Shown here in pieces: positions 25,447-34,214 of a DNA stretch of 64,000 bases. The stretch's first letter is position 1. Each line of letters starts with the position of its first letter. The translations under genes and the position numbers were made by a program. The DNA comes from Helicobacter canadensis MIT 98-5491 (GTDB lineage Bacteria; Campylobacterota; Campylobacteria; Campylobacterales; Helicobacteraceae), in assembly GCF_000162575.1 (NCBI RefSeq), contig NZ_CM000776.2, positions 128,950 to 192,949 of the forward strand. The letters are read 5' to 3'. Below the pieces are notes generated by a model that saw only the letters and a program-made list of their open reading frames with translations, was not told the origin of the DNA and searched no databases.

Positions 25447-26572
25447 GAAGATTGTTTTTTTATCAGGTACAAGAGCGGATTTTGGAAAAATTAAAAGTTT
25501 ATTGCAAGTTTGTGCTGATTTAGATAGTGTTGAATATAGCGTTTTTGTAACTGGTATGCATATGTTGAGTAAATATGGGAGCACTTTCAAAGAAATTGAT
25601 AGATTTACAACCAAGACTTATAAGTTTATTAATTGTTTTGAAGGAGAGCCTATGGAAATTGTTTTATCTAATACAATCGATGGTTTTTCTAAATATGTTC
25701 ATGAATATAAACCGGATTTAATTGTTGTTCATGGGGATAGAGTCGAAGCTCTTGCGGGATCAATAGTTGGTAGTCTCAATAATGTTTTGGTGGCGCATAT
25801 AGAGGGTGGTGAAAAAAGTGGGACTGTTGATGAAATAATGCGACATGCTATTACTAAGATGTCTCATATACATTTGGTGGCTAATCAAGAAGCTAGAAAT
25901 AGAATAGTTCAGATGGGGGAAATAGCTGAAAATGTTTTTATTATTGGCTCTCCAGATATAGATATTATGTGTTCTAAATTACCCGATATTGATGTTGTAA
26001 GGGAAAAATATCAAATTAAATATGAAAATTATCATATCGTTTTGTTTCATCCAGTTACAACAGAGTTGGATCGCTTTGAAAAATATGCTTCTATATTTGT
26101 GGAGGCTCTGTTGGAGAGTTCAGAAGAAAATTATGTAGTAATTTATCCAAACAATGATATGGGATCTGCATTAATATTAAAGCAATATGAAAAATTTAAA
26201 GGAAGAAATAATTTTAGACTTTTTCCTTCTATTAATTTTGAATGCTTTTTGACATTAATGAAAAATGCAACATCGGTTATTGGAAATTCTAGTGCTGGTA
26301 TTAGAGAAGCACCATTTTATAATATTCCCAGTATTAATATTGGGACAAGACAAATGGGGCGTTCAAATATTGAAACTATCTTGAATGTTGATTACGACAA
26401 AGAACAGATTAAAGCAGCCATAAAAGAAATAATTCAAGCCAAAACAAATGTTAATAATAATATAGATAGGGTTCGCTTTGGGGAAGGTAGTAGTGCTAAG
26501 CAATTTAAAAAACTAATTAAAAGTGAAAAAATTTGGAATGTTTCTGTGCAAAAACATTTTGTTGATCGATAA
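25439..26572 (+). CDS. neuC: UDP-GlcNAc 2-epimerase (hydrolysing), ManNAc-forming
   Basis: NeuC makes ManNAc for NeuB from UDP-GlcNAc. It is 377 residues from ATG 25439, with an in-frame TTG one codon earlier. The N-terminal [11 protein letters not shown] motif, [23 protein letters not shown], and [14 protein letters not shown] are standard for hydrolysing 2-epimerases of this family. The start overlaps the neuB 3' end by eight bases. The LegG subtype, which acts on UDP-diNAcBac, cannot be excluded, but no LegB, LegC or LegH partner is present in the window. Confidence 0.9.
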   Translation: MIKKIVFLSGTRADFGKIKSLLQVCADLDSVEYSVFVTGMHMLSKYGSTFKEIDRFTTKTYKFINCFEGEPMEIVLSNTIDGFSKYVHEYKPDLIVVHGDRVEALAGSIVGSLNNVLVAHIEGGEKSGTVDEIMRHAITKMSHIHLVANQEARNRIVQMGEIAENVFIIGSPDIDIMCSKLPDIDVVREKYQIKYENYHIVLFHPVTTELDRFEKYASIFVEALLESSEENYVVIYPNNDMGSALILKQYEKFKGRNNFRLFPSINFECFLTLMKNATSVIGNSSAGIREAPFYNIPSINIGTRQMGRSNIETILNVDYDKEQIKAAIKEIIQAKTNVNNNIDRVRFGEGSSAKQFKKLIKSEKIWNVSVQKHFVDR

Positions 26573-26583
26573 AGGTTAAAAGA

Positions 26584-28671
26584 ATGAAAGAGAGAGTTAT
26601 TGCTATAATACCAGCAAGAGGTGGAAGCAAGGGTGTGTATAAAAAAAATATTGCCTTAGTGGGAGGCAAACCGCTGATAACATATACTATTGAGGCAGCG
26701 TTAAATTCAAAGATTTTTAGTCGGATAATAGTAACTACCGATAGCGAAGAGATTGCTAATTTGGCATCTGAGTATGGTGTTGGAGTATTAGAAAGGCCTA
26801 AAGAGTTGGCTACAGATACGGCTAGTAGTATTGATGTAATTTCGCATGTCTTAGGTGAAATACAGCAAGAAGAATATAGCCATTTTGTTTTATTGCAACC
26901 AACTTCTCCCTTGAGAACTGCGAGACATATTCAAAAGGCATGGGAGCTTTATAATACAGAAATGGCTACTACATTGGTTAGTGTGGCGGGAGTTGATGAA
27001 TGTCCTCAGAAAATGTTGGTCAGAGAGGGTGATAGTATTTTTCCTCTCACTTCTTACGAAGATTTAGTTAAGCCAAGACAGCAGCTTGCAAAAGCATATC
27101 TCCCTAATGGAGCTATATATATCTGTAAAATTAGTAATTTTTTGCATTCAAGATGTTTATTTGAAGAAAAAATATCATTATTTGAAATGTCTAGTGATGA
27201 GAGCATTGATATTGATGCCAATGATGATATTAGAAAAGCAGAAAGAATTCTCAAGGAATTTAAAATGGACAATAAAATAATAAAAATTGATAATGAAGAG
27301 ATAGTAGATATTCCTAGTGAAAATGCTTCTAGGGCGAGGCAGCTATATAAAGAAGAAAAGTTTTTATCAGCAATAGAAATTTTTTCTTGCAAAGAAAAAA
27401 GATCATTTTTTGAAGCAATTGAGATAATTGGTGTTTGTTATTTTAAGCTTCAAAGATTTGATGAGACAGTTAAATATTTAAGTAAAAGCATTAATAAATT
27501 CCCTGTAAAGAGTTCAAAGCAAGCTTGGTTATATCTTTTTAATAGCTACTTTAAAATGAACAATAATGTTATGTGTTTTGAAGTGGCAATAGAGGCCTTG
27601 AAATACAAAAAAGTGGATGCTAGAATGGCTAAAGCTGTTTTAGAGGCATTTTGTATGTTAGAGGAGAGTAAATATTTGGCAGTGGTTAACAAAATATATC
27701 CCTTATATGATGAGTTTTGTTACAAAAATAACTTAAAAGTTCCTCAGAGATTTACACAGGCTTATGCAAAATATAATTATTCATTGAAGGAAACTTATAA
27801 CAAAAAACCTGTGGATATATCTATGGAAATTTTAGATAAATTTGAGGTTTTGGTACCAACATATCAAAGAAAAGAGGCAATTATATCGACCATTAGAAAT
27901 ATTAAAGAGGTTAATAAATGGATCCATATGAGAGTTGTCGATAATGCTTCAACGGATGGGACTTATGAAGCGTTGCAGGAATTGGCAAAAGAATATCCAA
28001 ATTTGTATGTATCTCAGAATGAGGAAAATTTGGGATATGCCGGAAGTATGGTTAGATTACTAAAGGAATGTTCTAGAAAATTTGGGATATTTACATCAGA
28101 TGAAGAACCAATTATAGTGGAAAACACTATAAAAGCGATACAATATATGATTGATGACAATATAGATTTTCTTTCATCGCAATTCTTTAGAAAAAATTCT
28201 TTTTTTCGCGGAAAAGCAAATAATTACCTAATGTCGCCAGAAGAATATATGAGAGCTTCATTTTTTACATCCGGTATTATATTTAACATGAATTTATTGC
28301 AGAAATATCAGGATATTATTGTTAAACATACACCCAGAAAGCAAGTATATCCAGAGATTATTTTTGCAATTGTGGCAAGTATATTTGGTAAGTGCTTTTG
28401 GTTTAATTTGCCAACAGCGTATATTCTGAAGTATCAATTGCCGACTCATTCTCATGATGATACGGAAGAGAAAAGCTATACTTGTCTTATTGAGCGTTGG
28501 AGGCAGTTTCAACGATTTATGCAATTTTTTCAGGAATTGTTTCAAGAGACCATTGAGGAAAAATATAAGGCAAGAATTGATAGTGTCATGAGGCATTCAG
28601 CGTCTGAAATTTTCTTTGGTTTAAAAAATGCAGCAAAAAGAGAATATAAGACGCTTAGTGAATATTTTTAG
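26584..28671 (+). CDS. neuA: CMP-sialate synthetase fused to TPR-like repeats and a family-2 glycosyltransferase
   Basis: A three-part 695-residue protein. Residues 1-230 are a complete NeuA (CMP-Neu5Ac synthetase), with ARGGSKG, LLQPTSPLR, the PNGAIY region and SIDIDANDD. Residues about 245-405 are helical, TPR-like repeats (RARQLYKEEKFLSAIEIF, KYLSKSINKFP). From about residue 410 a GT2 domain follows: VLVPTYQRK, VVDNASTDGTYEAL, NLGYAG and the acidic TSDEEP. Stand-alone NeuA is about 220-230 residues, so the fusion is unusual. Codons 151-246 lie in a 288-bp segment repeated in inverted orientation downstream. The fusion may channel CMP-sialate to transfer, or the domains may act separately. 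Confidence 0.88.
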   Translation: MKERVIAIIPARGGSKGVYKKNIALVGGKPLITYTIEAALNSKIFSRIIVTTDSEEIANLASEYGVGVLERPKELATDTASSIDVISHVLGEIQQEEYSHFVLLQPTSPLRTARHIQKAWELYNTEMATTLVSVAGVDECPQKMLVREGDSIFPLTSYEDLVKPRQQLAKAYLPNGAIYICKISNFLHSRCLFEEKISLFEMSSDESIDIDANDDIRKAERILKEFKMDNKIIKIDNEEIVDIPSENASRARQLYKEEKFLSAIEIFSCKEKRSFFEAIEIIGVCYFKLQRFDETVKYLSKSINKFPVKSSKQAWLYLFNSYFKMNNNVMCFEVAIEALKYKKVDARMAKAVLEAFCMLEESKYLAVVNKIYPLYDEFCYKNNLKVPQRFTQAYAKYNYSLKETYNKKPVDISMEILDKFEVLVPTYQRKEAIISTIRNIKEVNKWIHMRVVDNASTDGTYEALQELAKEYPNLYVSQNEENLGYAGSMVRLLKECSRKFGIFTSDEEPIIVENTIKAIQYMIDDNIDFLSSQFFRKNSFFRGKANNYLMSPEEYMRASFFTSGIIFNMNLLQKYQDIIVKHTPRKQVYPEIIFAIVASIFGKCFWFNLPTAYILKYQLPTHSHDDTEEKSYTCLIERWRQFQRFMQFFQELFQETIEEKYKARIDSVMRHSASEIFFGLKNAAKREYKTLSEYF
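27034..27321 (+). repeat. Inverted repeat copy A (inside neuA)
   Basis: These 288 bases match 29088-29375 in reverse complement. I traced both ends by eye and the encoded residues (NeuA 151-246) are identical, including a shadow frame, so nucleotide identity is at or near 100 percent. Confidence 0.95.
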
Positions 28672-29087
28672 ATAAAATTACAAATTTTAGACACCCTTTA
28701 ATCGTGGCTTTTTTAAGATGCTTAAGGTGGTTTTTAAAAGGATAACTGCATTTTTCCCTATATTTTAGAGCAAAGGGGCGTTTTTTTTATCTGAATAGCG
28801 ATAAAATTCTCTTATTTTTTGCCATCTAGTATCAACACAGATGCGGCTTTTTTGTTGTGTTAATACTTCTTTCGGTGGTGAAAATTCAAGATACACTAAT
28901 TGGCAAATTGGCAAACAGAGTACATGTATTTGTTAAATATTAAAGATGGTATAAGAAAATGTGAGTAAGCAGGATAGACTTGTTCTTAATGATAAGCGGA
29001 AACTATATCAATGAATATAGATGGGGTTTTTAAAAAACTAATTTAAATGATGCACTTGGAGGGTATGTAGTACTTCTCTAAAAATTA
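28672..29087. other. Non-coding or decayed stretch between neuA and the inverted repeat copy
   Basis: About 416 bases with no open frame of useful length on either strand. Short minus-strand peptide-like stretches are broken by many stops. I see no tRNA, transposase fragment or clear hairpin terminator. Together with 27322-28671 it forms the segment bounded by the 288-bp inverted repeats. Confidence 0.5.
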
Positions 29088-29396
29088 TTCACTAGGAATA
29101 TCTACTATCTCTTCATTATCAATTTTTATTATTTTATTGTCCATTTTAAATTCCTTGAGAATTCTTTCTGCTTTTCTAATATCATCATTGGCATCAATAT
29201 CAATGCTCTCATCACTAGACATTTCAAATAATGATATTTTTTCTTCAAATAAACATCTTGAATGCAAAAAATTACTAATTTTACAGATATATATAGCTCC
29301 ATTAGGGAGATATGCTTTTGCAAGCTGCTGTCTTGGCTTAACTAAATCTTCGTAAGAAGTGAGAGGAAAAATACTTACATTACACAGAATGGGCAT
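29085..29396 (-). pseudogene. Partial neuA fragment in inverted orientation
   Basis: A 103-residue frame whose last 95-96 residues equal NeuA 151-246. It lacks the nucleotide-binding N-terminus (no RGGSKG or LLQPTSPLR), so it cannot be active alone. Eight unrelated codons from ATG 29396 precede the duplicated part. It is best read as the reservoir arm of an inversion or the scar of a duplication. Confidence 0.85.
29088..29375 (-). repeat. Inverted repeat copy B, partial neuA duplicate
   Basis: Reverse-complement copy of 27034-27321. On the minus strand it encodes NeuA residues 151-246 and then reads directly into TAA just outside the repeat (29085-29087). The ATG 29394-29396 upstream gives a 103-residue frame that is a neuA fragment, not an independent gene. 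Confidence 0.95.
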
Positions 29397-29413
29397 AGAA
29401 TTAAGAATAAATC

Positions 29414-29433
29414 AAAAAAAAAAAATGTATAAT
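29414..29433 (+). promoter_or_regulatory. rfbF promoter with adjacent poly-A tract
   Basis: TATAAT at 29428-29433 lies 36 bases before the rfbF ATG and immediately follows a run of 12 A (29414-29425). The tract falls in the -35/-10 spacer, so its length could tune promoter strength. No clear -35 is visible. Confidence 0.55.
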
Positions 29434-29468
29434 TAACAATCTTAAGTACAATCTTTAAAGGAAAAGAG

Positions 29469-30269
29469 ATGAAAGTTCTAGTTTTAGCAGGTGGTCTTGG
29501 AACAAGACTTTCAGAAGAAACAGGTTTAAAACCAAAACCTATGGTGGAAATAGGTGGAAAGCCTATTCTATGGCATATAATGAAGATATATAGTTATTAT
29601 GGATTTAATGAATTTATTATTTTAACAGGATATAAAGGTCATGTTATAAAAGATTATTTTATAAATTATTATACGCAATATAGCGATATAACAGTAGATA
29701 TGCTAGATAATTCTGTTCAAATTCATAATACTAGACATGAGCCATGGAAAGTAACTATGCTTTATACTGGACAAGACTCTATGACAGGTGGTAGAATCTT
29801 GCATGCTAAAGATTATGTAAGCGATGAGACTTTTATGCTGACTTATGGAGATGGTGTTAGCGATGTAAATATTAATGATTTACTAAGTTTTCATAAAAGC
29901 CATGACAAAGCTATCACAATGACTTCTGTTCTTCCTGAGGGAAAATTTGGCGCATTAGATATTGATAGTTCAACAAATCGTATAAAAAGTTTCACAGAGA
30001 AGCCAAAGGGTGATGCTAATTTAAATAATGCTGGCTGGATAAATGGTGGTTTTTTTGTATGCGAACCAAAAGTATTTGATTATATCAAAGAGGGCGATAT
30101 GACAGTTTTTGAACAAGCGCCATTGAGAAATTTAGCACAAGATGGTGAACTTTATAGTTATCAACATCATGGTTTTTGGAAATGTATGGATACTTTAAAA
30201 GATAAAAATGATTTAAATAAAATGTGGCTGGGCAATAAAGCACCATGGGCATTATGGCAAAATCAATAA
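29469..30269 (+). CDS. rfbF: Glucose-1-phosphate cytidylyltransferase
   Basis: The first enzyme of CDP-deoxyhexose synthesis: glucose-1-phosphate plus CTP gives CDP-glucose. The 266 residues show the nucleotidyltransferase signature LAGGLGTRLSEETGLKPKPM at the N-terminus, the metal/sugar motif TYGDGVSD, and GWINGGFFV, all typical of RfbF/DdhA. It has its own promoter and starts the CDP-sugar operon. Confidence 0.95.
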   Translation: MKVLVLAGGLGTRLSEETGLKPKPMVEIGGKPILWHIMKIYSYYGFNEFIILTGYKGHVIKDYFINYYTQYSDITVDMLDNSVQIHNTRHEPWKVTMLYTGQDSMTGGRILHAKDYVSDETFMLTYGDGVSDVNINDLLSFHKSHDKAITMTSVLPEGKFGALDIDSSTNRIKSFTEKPKGDANLNNAGWINGGFFVCEPKVFDYIKEGDMTVFEQAPLRNLAQDGELYSYQHHGFWKCMDTLKDKNDLNKMWLGNKAPWALWQNQ

Positions 30270-30285
30270 AAAGGGGTTGCAGTTA

Positions 30286-31617
30286 ATGAATAATATGGGT
30301 TGCAAGAATTTAAAACAAGATATCTTAAGCAAAGTGAAAGAGTACTATAGTTTGTGTCACAAAGATGAACAGATTCAGTTTATAGAAGGAAAAACTAAAA
30401 TAAATTATGCTGGTCGGATTTTTAATGAAAAAGAATTGGAGTATTTAATTGATAGCTCACTGGATTTTTGGCTTACCTATGGAAAGTATTCTGAAAAATT
30501 TGAAAAAGAATTAGCTAAATTTTTGGGGGTTAGGTGGGCTTTTTTGGTCAATTCTGGCTCATCTGCAAATTTATTGGCTTTTTATGCTTTAACCTCGCCA
30601 TTATTAAAGGAAAGACAAATTAAAAGAGGTGATGAGATTATAACTGTAGCTGCAGGATTTCCAACCACAGTAGCACCTATTGTTCAGTACGGAGCCATTC
30701 CTGTATTTGTTGATATGGAATTAAAATATGCTAATATTGATGTTTCTCAGCTCGATTTAGCTTTAAGCTCTAAAACAAAGGCTGTTATGATTGCACATAC
30801 CTTAGGGAACCCTTTTAATATTAAAGTTATTAGGGAATTTTGTAATAAGAATAATCTTTGGTTAATTGAAGATAATTGTGATGCATTGGGCTCAAAGTAT
30901 GATGGTAAATATACTGGCACTTGGGGCGATATAGGAACAAGTTCTTTCTATCCTCCTCATCATATAACCATGGGCGAGGGCGGTGCAGTTTATACTAGTA
31001 ATTTAATATTAAAAAAAATTATTCTTTCAATGCGCGATTGGGGAAGGGATTGTTGGTGCAAGAGTGGTGTAGATAATACTTGTGGTTGTCGTTTTACTCA
31101 ACAATTTGGAAGTTTGCCAGAAGGGTATGATCATAAATATGTGTATTCTCATTTTGGTTTTAATTTAAAGGTTACAGATATGCAAGCGGCTGTTGGGTGT
31201 GCACAGTTAGAAAAACTACCAAGTTTTATAGAAAAGAGGAGGAATAACTACAGGAAATTATATAAAGAATTAAGGACAATAGAGCAATTGGAGTTAGTAG
31301 AAGAACAACCTAGTTCAGAGCCCAGTTGGTTTGGTTTTATGATGACTGTAAAAGATGATGCCAAATTTGAACGCAATGATATTGTAGCTTTTTTAGAGAA
31401 AAATAATATTCAGACTAGAAGTTTGTTTGCGGGTAATATGATTAGGCATCCTGCATTTAGTTCTTTGAAGATGGGAAGAGATTATAAAATAGTGGGAGAA
31501 TTAAAAGTTACCGATAAAATTATGACAAATAGTTTTTGGATTGGAGTATATCCAGGAATGGATGATGAAAAAATTAATTATATGATTTCAAAAATTAAAG
31601 AGTTTTGTATGAGGTAG
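30286..31617 (+). CDS. rfbH: CDP-6-deoxy-4-hexulose 3-dehydrase (E1)
   Basis: The PMP- and iron-sulfur-dependent dehydrase that removes the C3 hydroxyl from CDP-4-keto-6-deoxyglucose, committing it to a 3,6-dideoxyhexose. It is 443 residues from ATG 30286, with AAGGGG nine bases upstream. The aminotransferase fold has His instead of the Schiff-base Lys (PPHHITMGEGG), the hallmark of E1. The Cys-rich WGRDCWCKSG and TCGCRF segments fit the 2Fe-2S site. The E3 reductase (DdhD/AscD) that normally partners it is not in the window. Confidence 0.95.
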   Translation: MNNMGCKNLKQDILSKVKEYYSLCHKDEQIQFIEGKTKINYAGRIFNEKELEYLIDSSLDFWLTYGKYSEKFEKELAKFLGVRWAFLVNSGSSANLLAFYALTSPLLKERQIKRGDEIITVAAGFPTTVAPIVQYGAIPVFVDMELKYANIDVSQLDLALSSKTKAVMIAHTLGNPFNIKVIREFCNKNNLWLIEDNCDALGSKYDGKYTGTWGDIGTSSFYPPHHITMGEGGAVYTSNLILKKIILSMRDWGRDCWCKSGVDNTCGCRFTQQFGSLPEGYDHKYVYSHFGFNLKVTDMQAAVGCAQLEKLPSFIEKRRNNYRKLYKELRTIEQLELVEEQPSSEPSWFGFMMTVKDDAKFERNDIVAFLEKNNIQTRSLFAGNMIRHPAFSSLKMGRDYKIVGELKVTDKIMTNSFWIGVYPGMDDEKINYMISKIKEFCMR

Positions 31618-31625
31618 TTATTCGG

Positions 31626-32714
31626 ATGTGCTTTAATATTTACAAAAATAAAAAAATTTTTATCACTGGACACACTGGGTTTAAAGGTTCTTGGCTTAGT
31701 TTGTGGTTAAATTTATTGGGTGCAAAAATTTATGGTTATTCATTGATGCCAAATACCAATCCAAATCATTTTAAAATAATAAATTTGCAAGACAAATTAG
31801 CACAAAATTACTTTGCTGATATTAATGATCTAAAAAAGCTTGAAGATGCAATGGTGGAAAGTGATCCGGAAATTATTTTTCATCTTGCAGCCCAACCGCT
31901 AGTTAGATATAGCTATAAAAATCCATTGGAAACTTTTCAAACTAATGCAATGGGGACATTTAATATCTTAAATTGTGCTAGAAAGCTTAAAAGTTTAAAA
32001 GCCATAGTGATTATTACCACAGACAAAGTTTATGAGAATAAAGAGTGGTTATGGGGGTATAGAGAAGATGAGACACTTGGTGGATATGATCCTTATAGTG
32101 CAAGTAAAGCTTGTGCTGAAATCATTACAAATTCAATGAGGCAAAGCTTTTTTAATGTGGAAAAATTTAAACAAACTCATCAAGTTTTAATTGCATCGGT
32201 TAGAGCAGGAAATGTTATAGGAGGAGGGGATTGGAGTGAAGACAGATTGATACCCGATATTATTAAAGGGGCAAATGAAAGCAAAACAACTATTATACGC
32301 AACCCCGATTCTATAAGACCTTGGCAACATGTGTTAGAACCTTTATGTGGATATTTAGCGTTGGGTGAAAAGCTTTTAAAGGGCGAGAAAGAATTTGCCA
32401 CGAGTTTTAATTTTGGACCTAATAATGAAGGTGATTTAAGCGTAAAAAATGTTTTAGAACTTGCGACATCATTGTGGAATAAAATTTCTTACGAAATTTC
32501 AGTAGATTTAAATGCTCCACATGAAGCAAATTTACTTATGCTTGATATATCAAAAGCTAGAAAAATTTTAGGCTGGAAGCCTGTTTTGGATTCGCGGTTA
32601 TCTATAGAATGGACTATAGAATGGTATAAGAAATTCTATGAAAACAAGAAAATATTAACTGAACAACAATTGCAAAAATATGGCGAGAAATATCATGAAA
32701 AATATTTTAATTAG
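31626..32714 (+). CDS. rfbG: CDP-glucose 4,6-dehydratase
   Basis: Converts CDP-glucose to CDP-4-keto-6-deoxyglucose, between RfbF and RfbH. It is 362 residues from ATG 31626; an in-frame TTG at 31605 lies inside rfbH. The SDR cofactor motif is TGHTGFKGS, with the catalytic region ITTDKVYEN and YSASK, plus RAGNVIGGGDW typical of this subfamily. It overlaps the next gene. Confidence 0.94.
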   Translation: MCFNIYKNKKIFITGHTGFKGSWLSLWLNLLGAKIYGYSLMPNTNPNHFKIINLQDKLAQNYFADINDLKKLEDAMVESDPEIIFHLAAQPLVRYSYKNPLETFQTNAMGTFNILNCARKLKSLKAIVIITTDKVYENKEWLWGYREDETLGGYDPYSASKACAEIITNSMRQSFFNVEKFKQTHQVLIASVRAGNVIGGGDWSEDRLIPDIIKGANESKTTIIRNPDSIRPWQHVLEPLCGYLALGEKLLKGEKEFATSFNFGPNNEGDLSVKNVLELATSLWNKISYEISVDLNAPHEANLLMLDISKARKILGWKPVLDSRLSIEWTIEWYKKFYENKKILTEQQLQKYGEKYHEKYFN

Positions 32715-33648
32715 TGGGGTTAATGGATTTCTTGGTTCTTATTTAGCAAGAGAGTTATCTAAGGAATATCAAGTAGTAGGTTTGAAAAGAAGCACTTCTG
32801 ATATATGCCGTCTTGAAAATATTGAAAATCTAATTCTTTGTGATATAGATAAGGTAGGATTGGAAAAAATTTTTAAAAAATATAAACCATGTTTAGTGTT
32901 TCATGCTGCTGTTTGTTATGGTCGTGGAAATGAAAAATTGAGTAATATAGTGCAAACGAACATGCTTTTAAGTATAGAAATGATAGAGTTAAGCATAGCT
33001 TTTAATGTTGGCACATTTTTTAATACTGACACTATGCAACAAGCATATCTTAGTTACTACACTACCACTAAAAAGCATCTTAGAGATTATTTAGTGTCGT
33101 TATCTCAAGATATACAAATTATAAACTGCAAATTAGAACATATGTATGGTTACAATGATGGTAAAGACAAATTTGTTGGCTATCTTGTAAATTCGCTTCA
33201 AAATAAAATTCCAAAAATCTCTCTAACGAAAGGTGAGCAAAAAAGAGATTTTATTTATATAAAAGATGTGATTCAGGCCTATAAAATATTGTTAAAAAAT
33301 GTAGAACATTTACCTAGATTTTTTGAAATTGATATAGGAACGGGCGAACAAGTAAGTATTAAAGAATTTTGTTTATATCTGTTATGTCAATTTGAAAAAT
33401 ATCAATATGATGGAAATAATACAGAATTGGATTTTGGTGCAATTCCATATAGAGAGGGTGAGCCTATGAGCATTGATGAAGATATTAAGCCTTTGTTGGC
33501 TTTAGGATTCATTCCAAAATATGATTATAAAAAAGGAATAGATGATATGTTGTCTAAAATATATAATAATGGTATTCTGGGGGGGGGGGGGGCTTTAAGC
33601 CTTATTAACAATCAACAAGAATTCCATGTTTTGCAAAAGGTTGCTTAA
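32695..33648 (+). CDS. NAD-dependent sugar epimerase/dehydratase with a phase-variable tail
   Basis: An extended SDR protein of about 317 residues from ATG 32695 (alternative ATG 32680). It has the cofactor motif SGVNGFLGS at the N-terminus, a catalytic-type YYTTTK, and IDIGTGEQVSIKEF late. It is probably a 4-ketoreductase or epimerase acting on a CDP-sugar. Near its end a run of 14 G (33579-33592) encodes GGGG. As sequenced the frame continues 14 codons beyond the tract and stops one base before the next ATG. One G fewer or more stops it at 33598 or 33608. Confidence 0.82.
   Translation: MKNILISGVNGFLGSYLARELSKEYQVVGLKRSTSDICRLENIENLILCDIDKVGLEKIFKKYKPCLVFHAAVCYGRGNEKLSNIVQTNMLLSIEMIELSIAFNVGTFFNTDTMQQAYLSYYTTTKKHLRDYLVSLSQDIQIINCKLEHMYGYNDGKDKFVGYLVNSLQNKIPKISLTKGEQKRDFIYIKDVIQAYKILLKNVEHLPRFFEIDIGTGEQVSIKEFCLYLLCQFEKYQYDGNNTELDFGAIPYREGEPMSIDEDIKPLLALGFIPKYDYKKGIDDMLSKIYNNGILGGGGALSLINNQQEFHVLQKVA
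33579..33592 (+). repeat. Poly-G tract, 14 G, near the end of the epimerase gene
   Basis: Fourteen consecutive G. Length changes alter only the last residues of the protein but move the stop codon from next to the following start to 42-52 bases upstream of it. Confidence 0.9.
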
Positions 33649-33649
33649 T

Positions 33650-34213
33650 ATGGAAAAAATAGAAACAGATTTTGATGGGCTTTATATTTTGAAAAGAAGT
33701 ATGTTTAAGGATAATCGCGGAGAATTTATTAAACATTTTAGTGAGGAGTGTTTTAGGCAAAATTCTTTAGATACTGATTTTAAAGAATCTTATTATTCTG
33801 TTTCAAAAAAAGGTGTTCTTAGGGGGATGCATTTTCAACTTCCTCCTTATGAGCACACCAAGCTCGTGTATGTAAGTAGCGGAAAAATATTGGATGTGGT
33901 TGTTGATATACGTTTGCATTCTTCAACCTTTGGGCTTTTTTTTAAAATAGTTTTAAGCTCCAAAAAAAGCAGTTTTTTATATATACCAAAGGGGTTTGCC
34001 CATGGTTTTTTGTGTTTGGAAGATAATACGAGAGTTCATTATCTTCAAACTAGTGTTTATTCTAAAAATCATGATAGTGGAATTTTATATGATAGTTTTG
34101 GGTTTAACTGGCTGGAGGAGAGCAGTAAATATGAAGTTAAAAATTTAATTATTTCTCAAAGAGATTTATCATTTGAAAGCTTGAAAGATTTTAAATTGAA
34201 AAAGGTTTTTTAA
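33650..34213 (+). CDS. RfbC-like dehydro-sugar 3,5-epimerase (candidate CDP-sugar 5-epimerase)
   Basis: A cupin of the dTDP-4-dehydrorhamnose 3,5-epimerase family, 187 residues from ATG 33650 with AAAGG nine bases upstream. The family residues are in place: His61 in RGMHFQLP, Lys71 in HTKLVYV, Asp in VVVDIR, and Tyr131 in VHYLQT. No dTDP-rhamnose genes are here, and it lies within a CDP-hexose operon, so a C5 (or C3/C5) epimerase for the CDP-keto sugar, as AscE does for ascarylose, is the better guess. Confidence 0.85.
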   Translation: MEKIETDFDGLYILKRSMFKDNRGEFIKHFSEECFRQNSLDTDFKESYYSVSKKGVLRGMHFQLPPYEHTKLVYVSSGKILDVVVDIRLHSSTFGLFFKIVLSSKKSSFLYIPKGFAHGFLCLEDNTRVHYLQTSVYSKNHDSGILYDSFGFNWLEESSKYEVKNLIISQRDLSFESLKDFKLKKVF

Positions 34214-34214
34214 A

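Noticed and set aside
24400-28671. Legionaminic or pseudaminic acid pathway instead of sialic acid
   Set aside because: No dehydratase, aminotransferase or N-acetyltransferase of the Leg/Pse routes is in the window, and NeuB motifs look like true Neu5Ac synthase; specificity still needs testing.
29085-29396. Independent minus-strand gene
   Set aside because: It is an exact duplicate of NeuA residues 151-246 without the catalytic N-terminus.
30277-30285. Upstream TTG as rfbH start
   Set aside because: AAGGGG sits directly against it; the ATG at 30286 has correct spacing.
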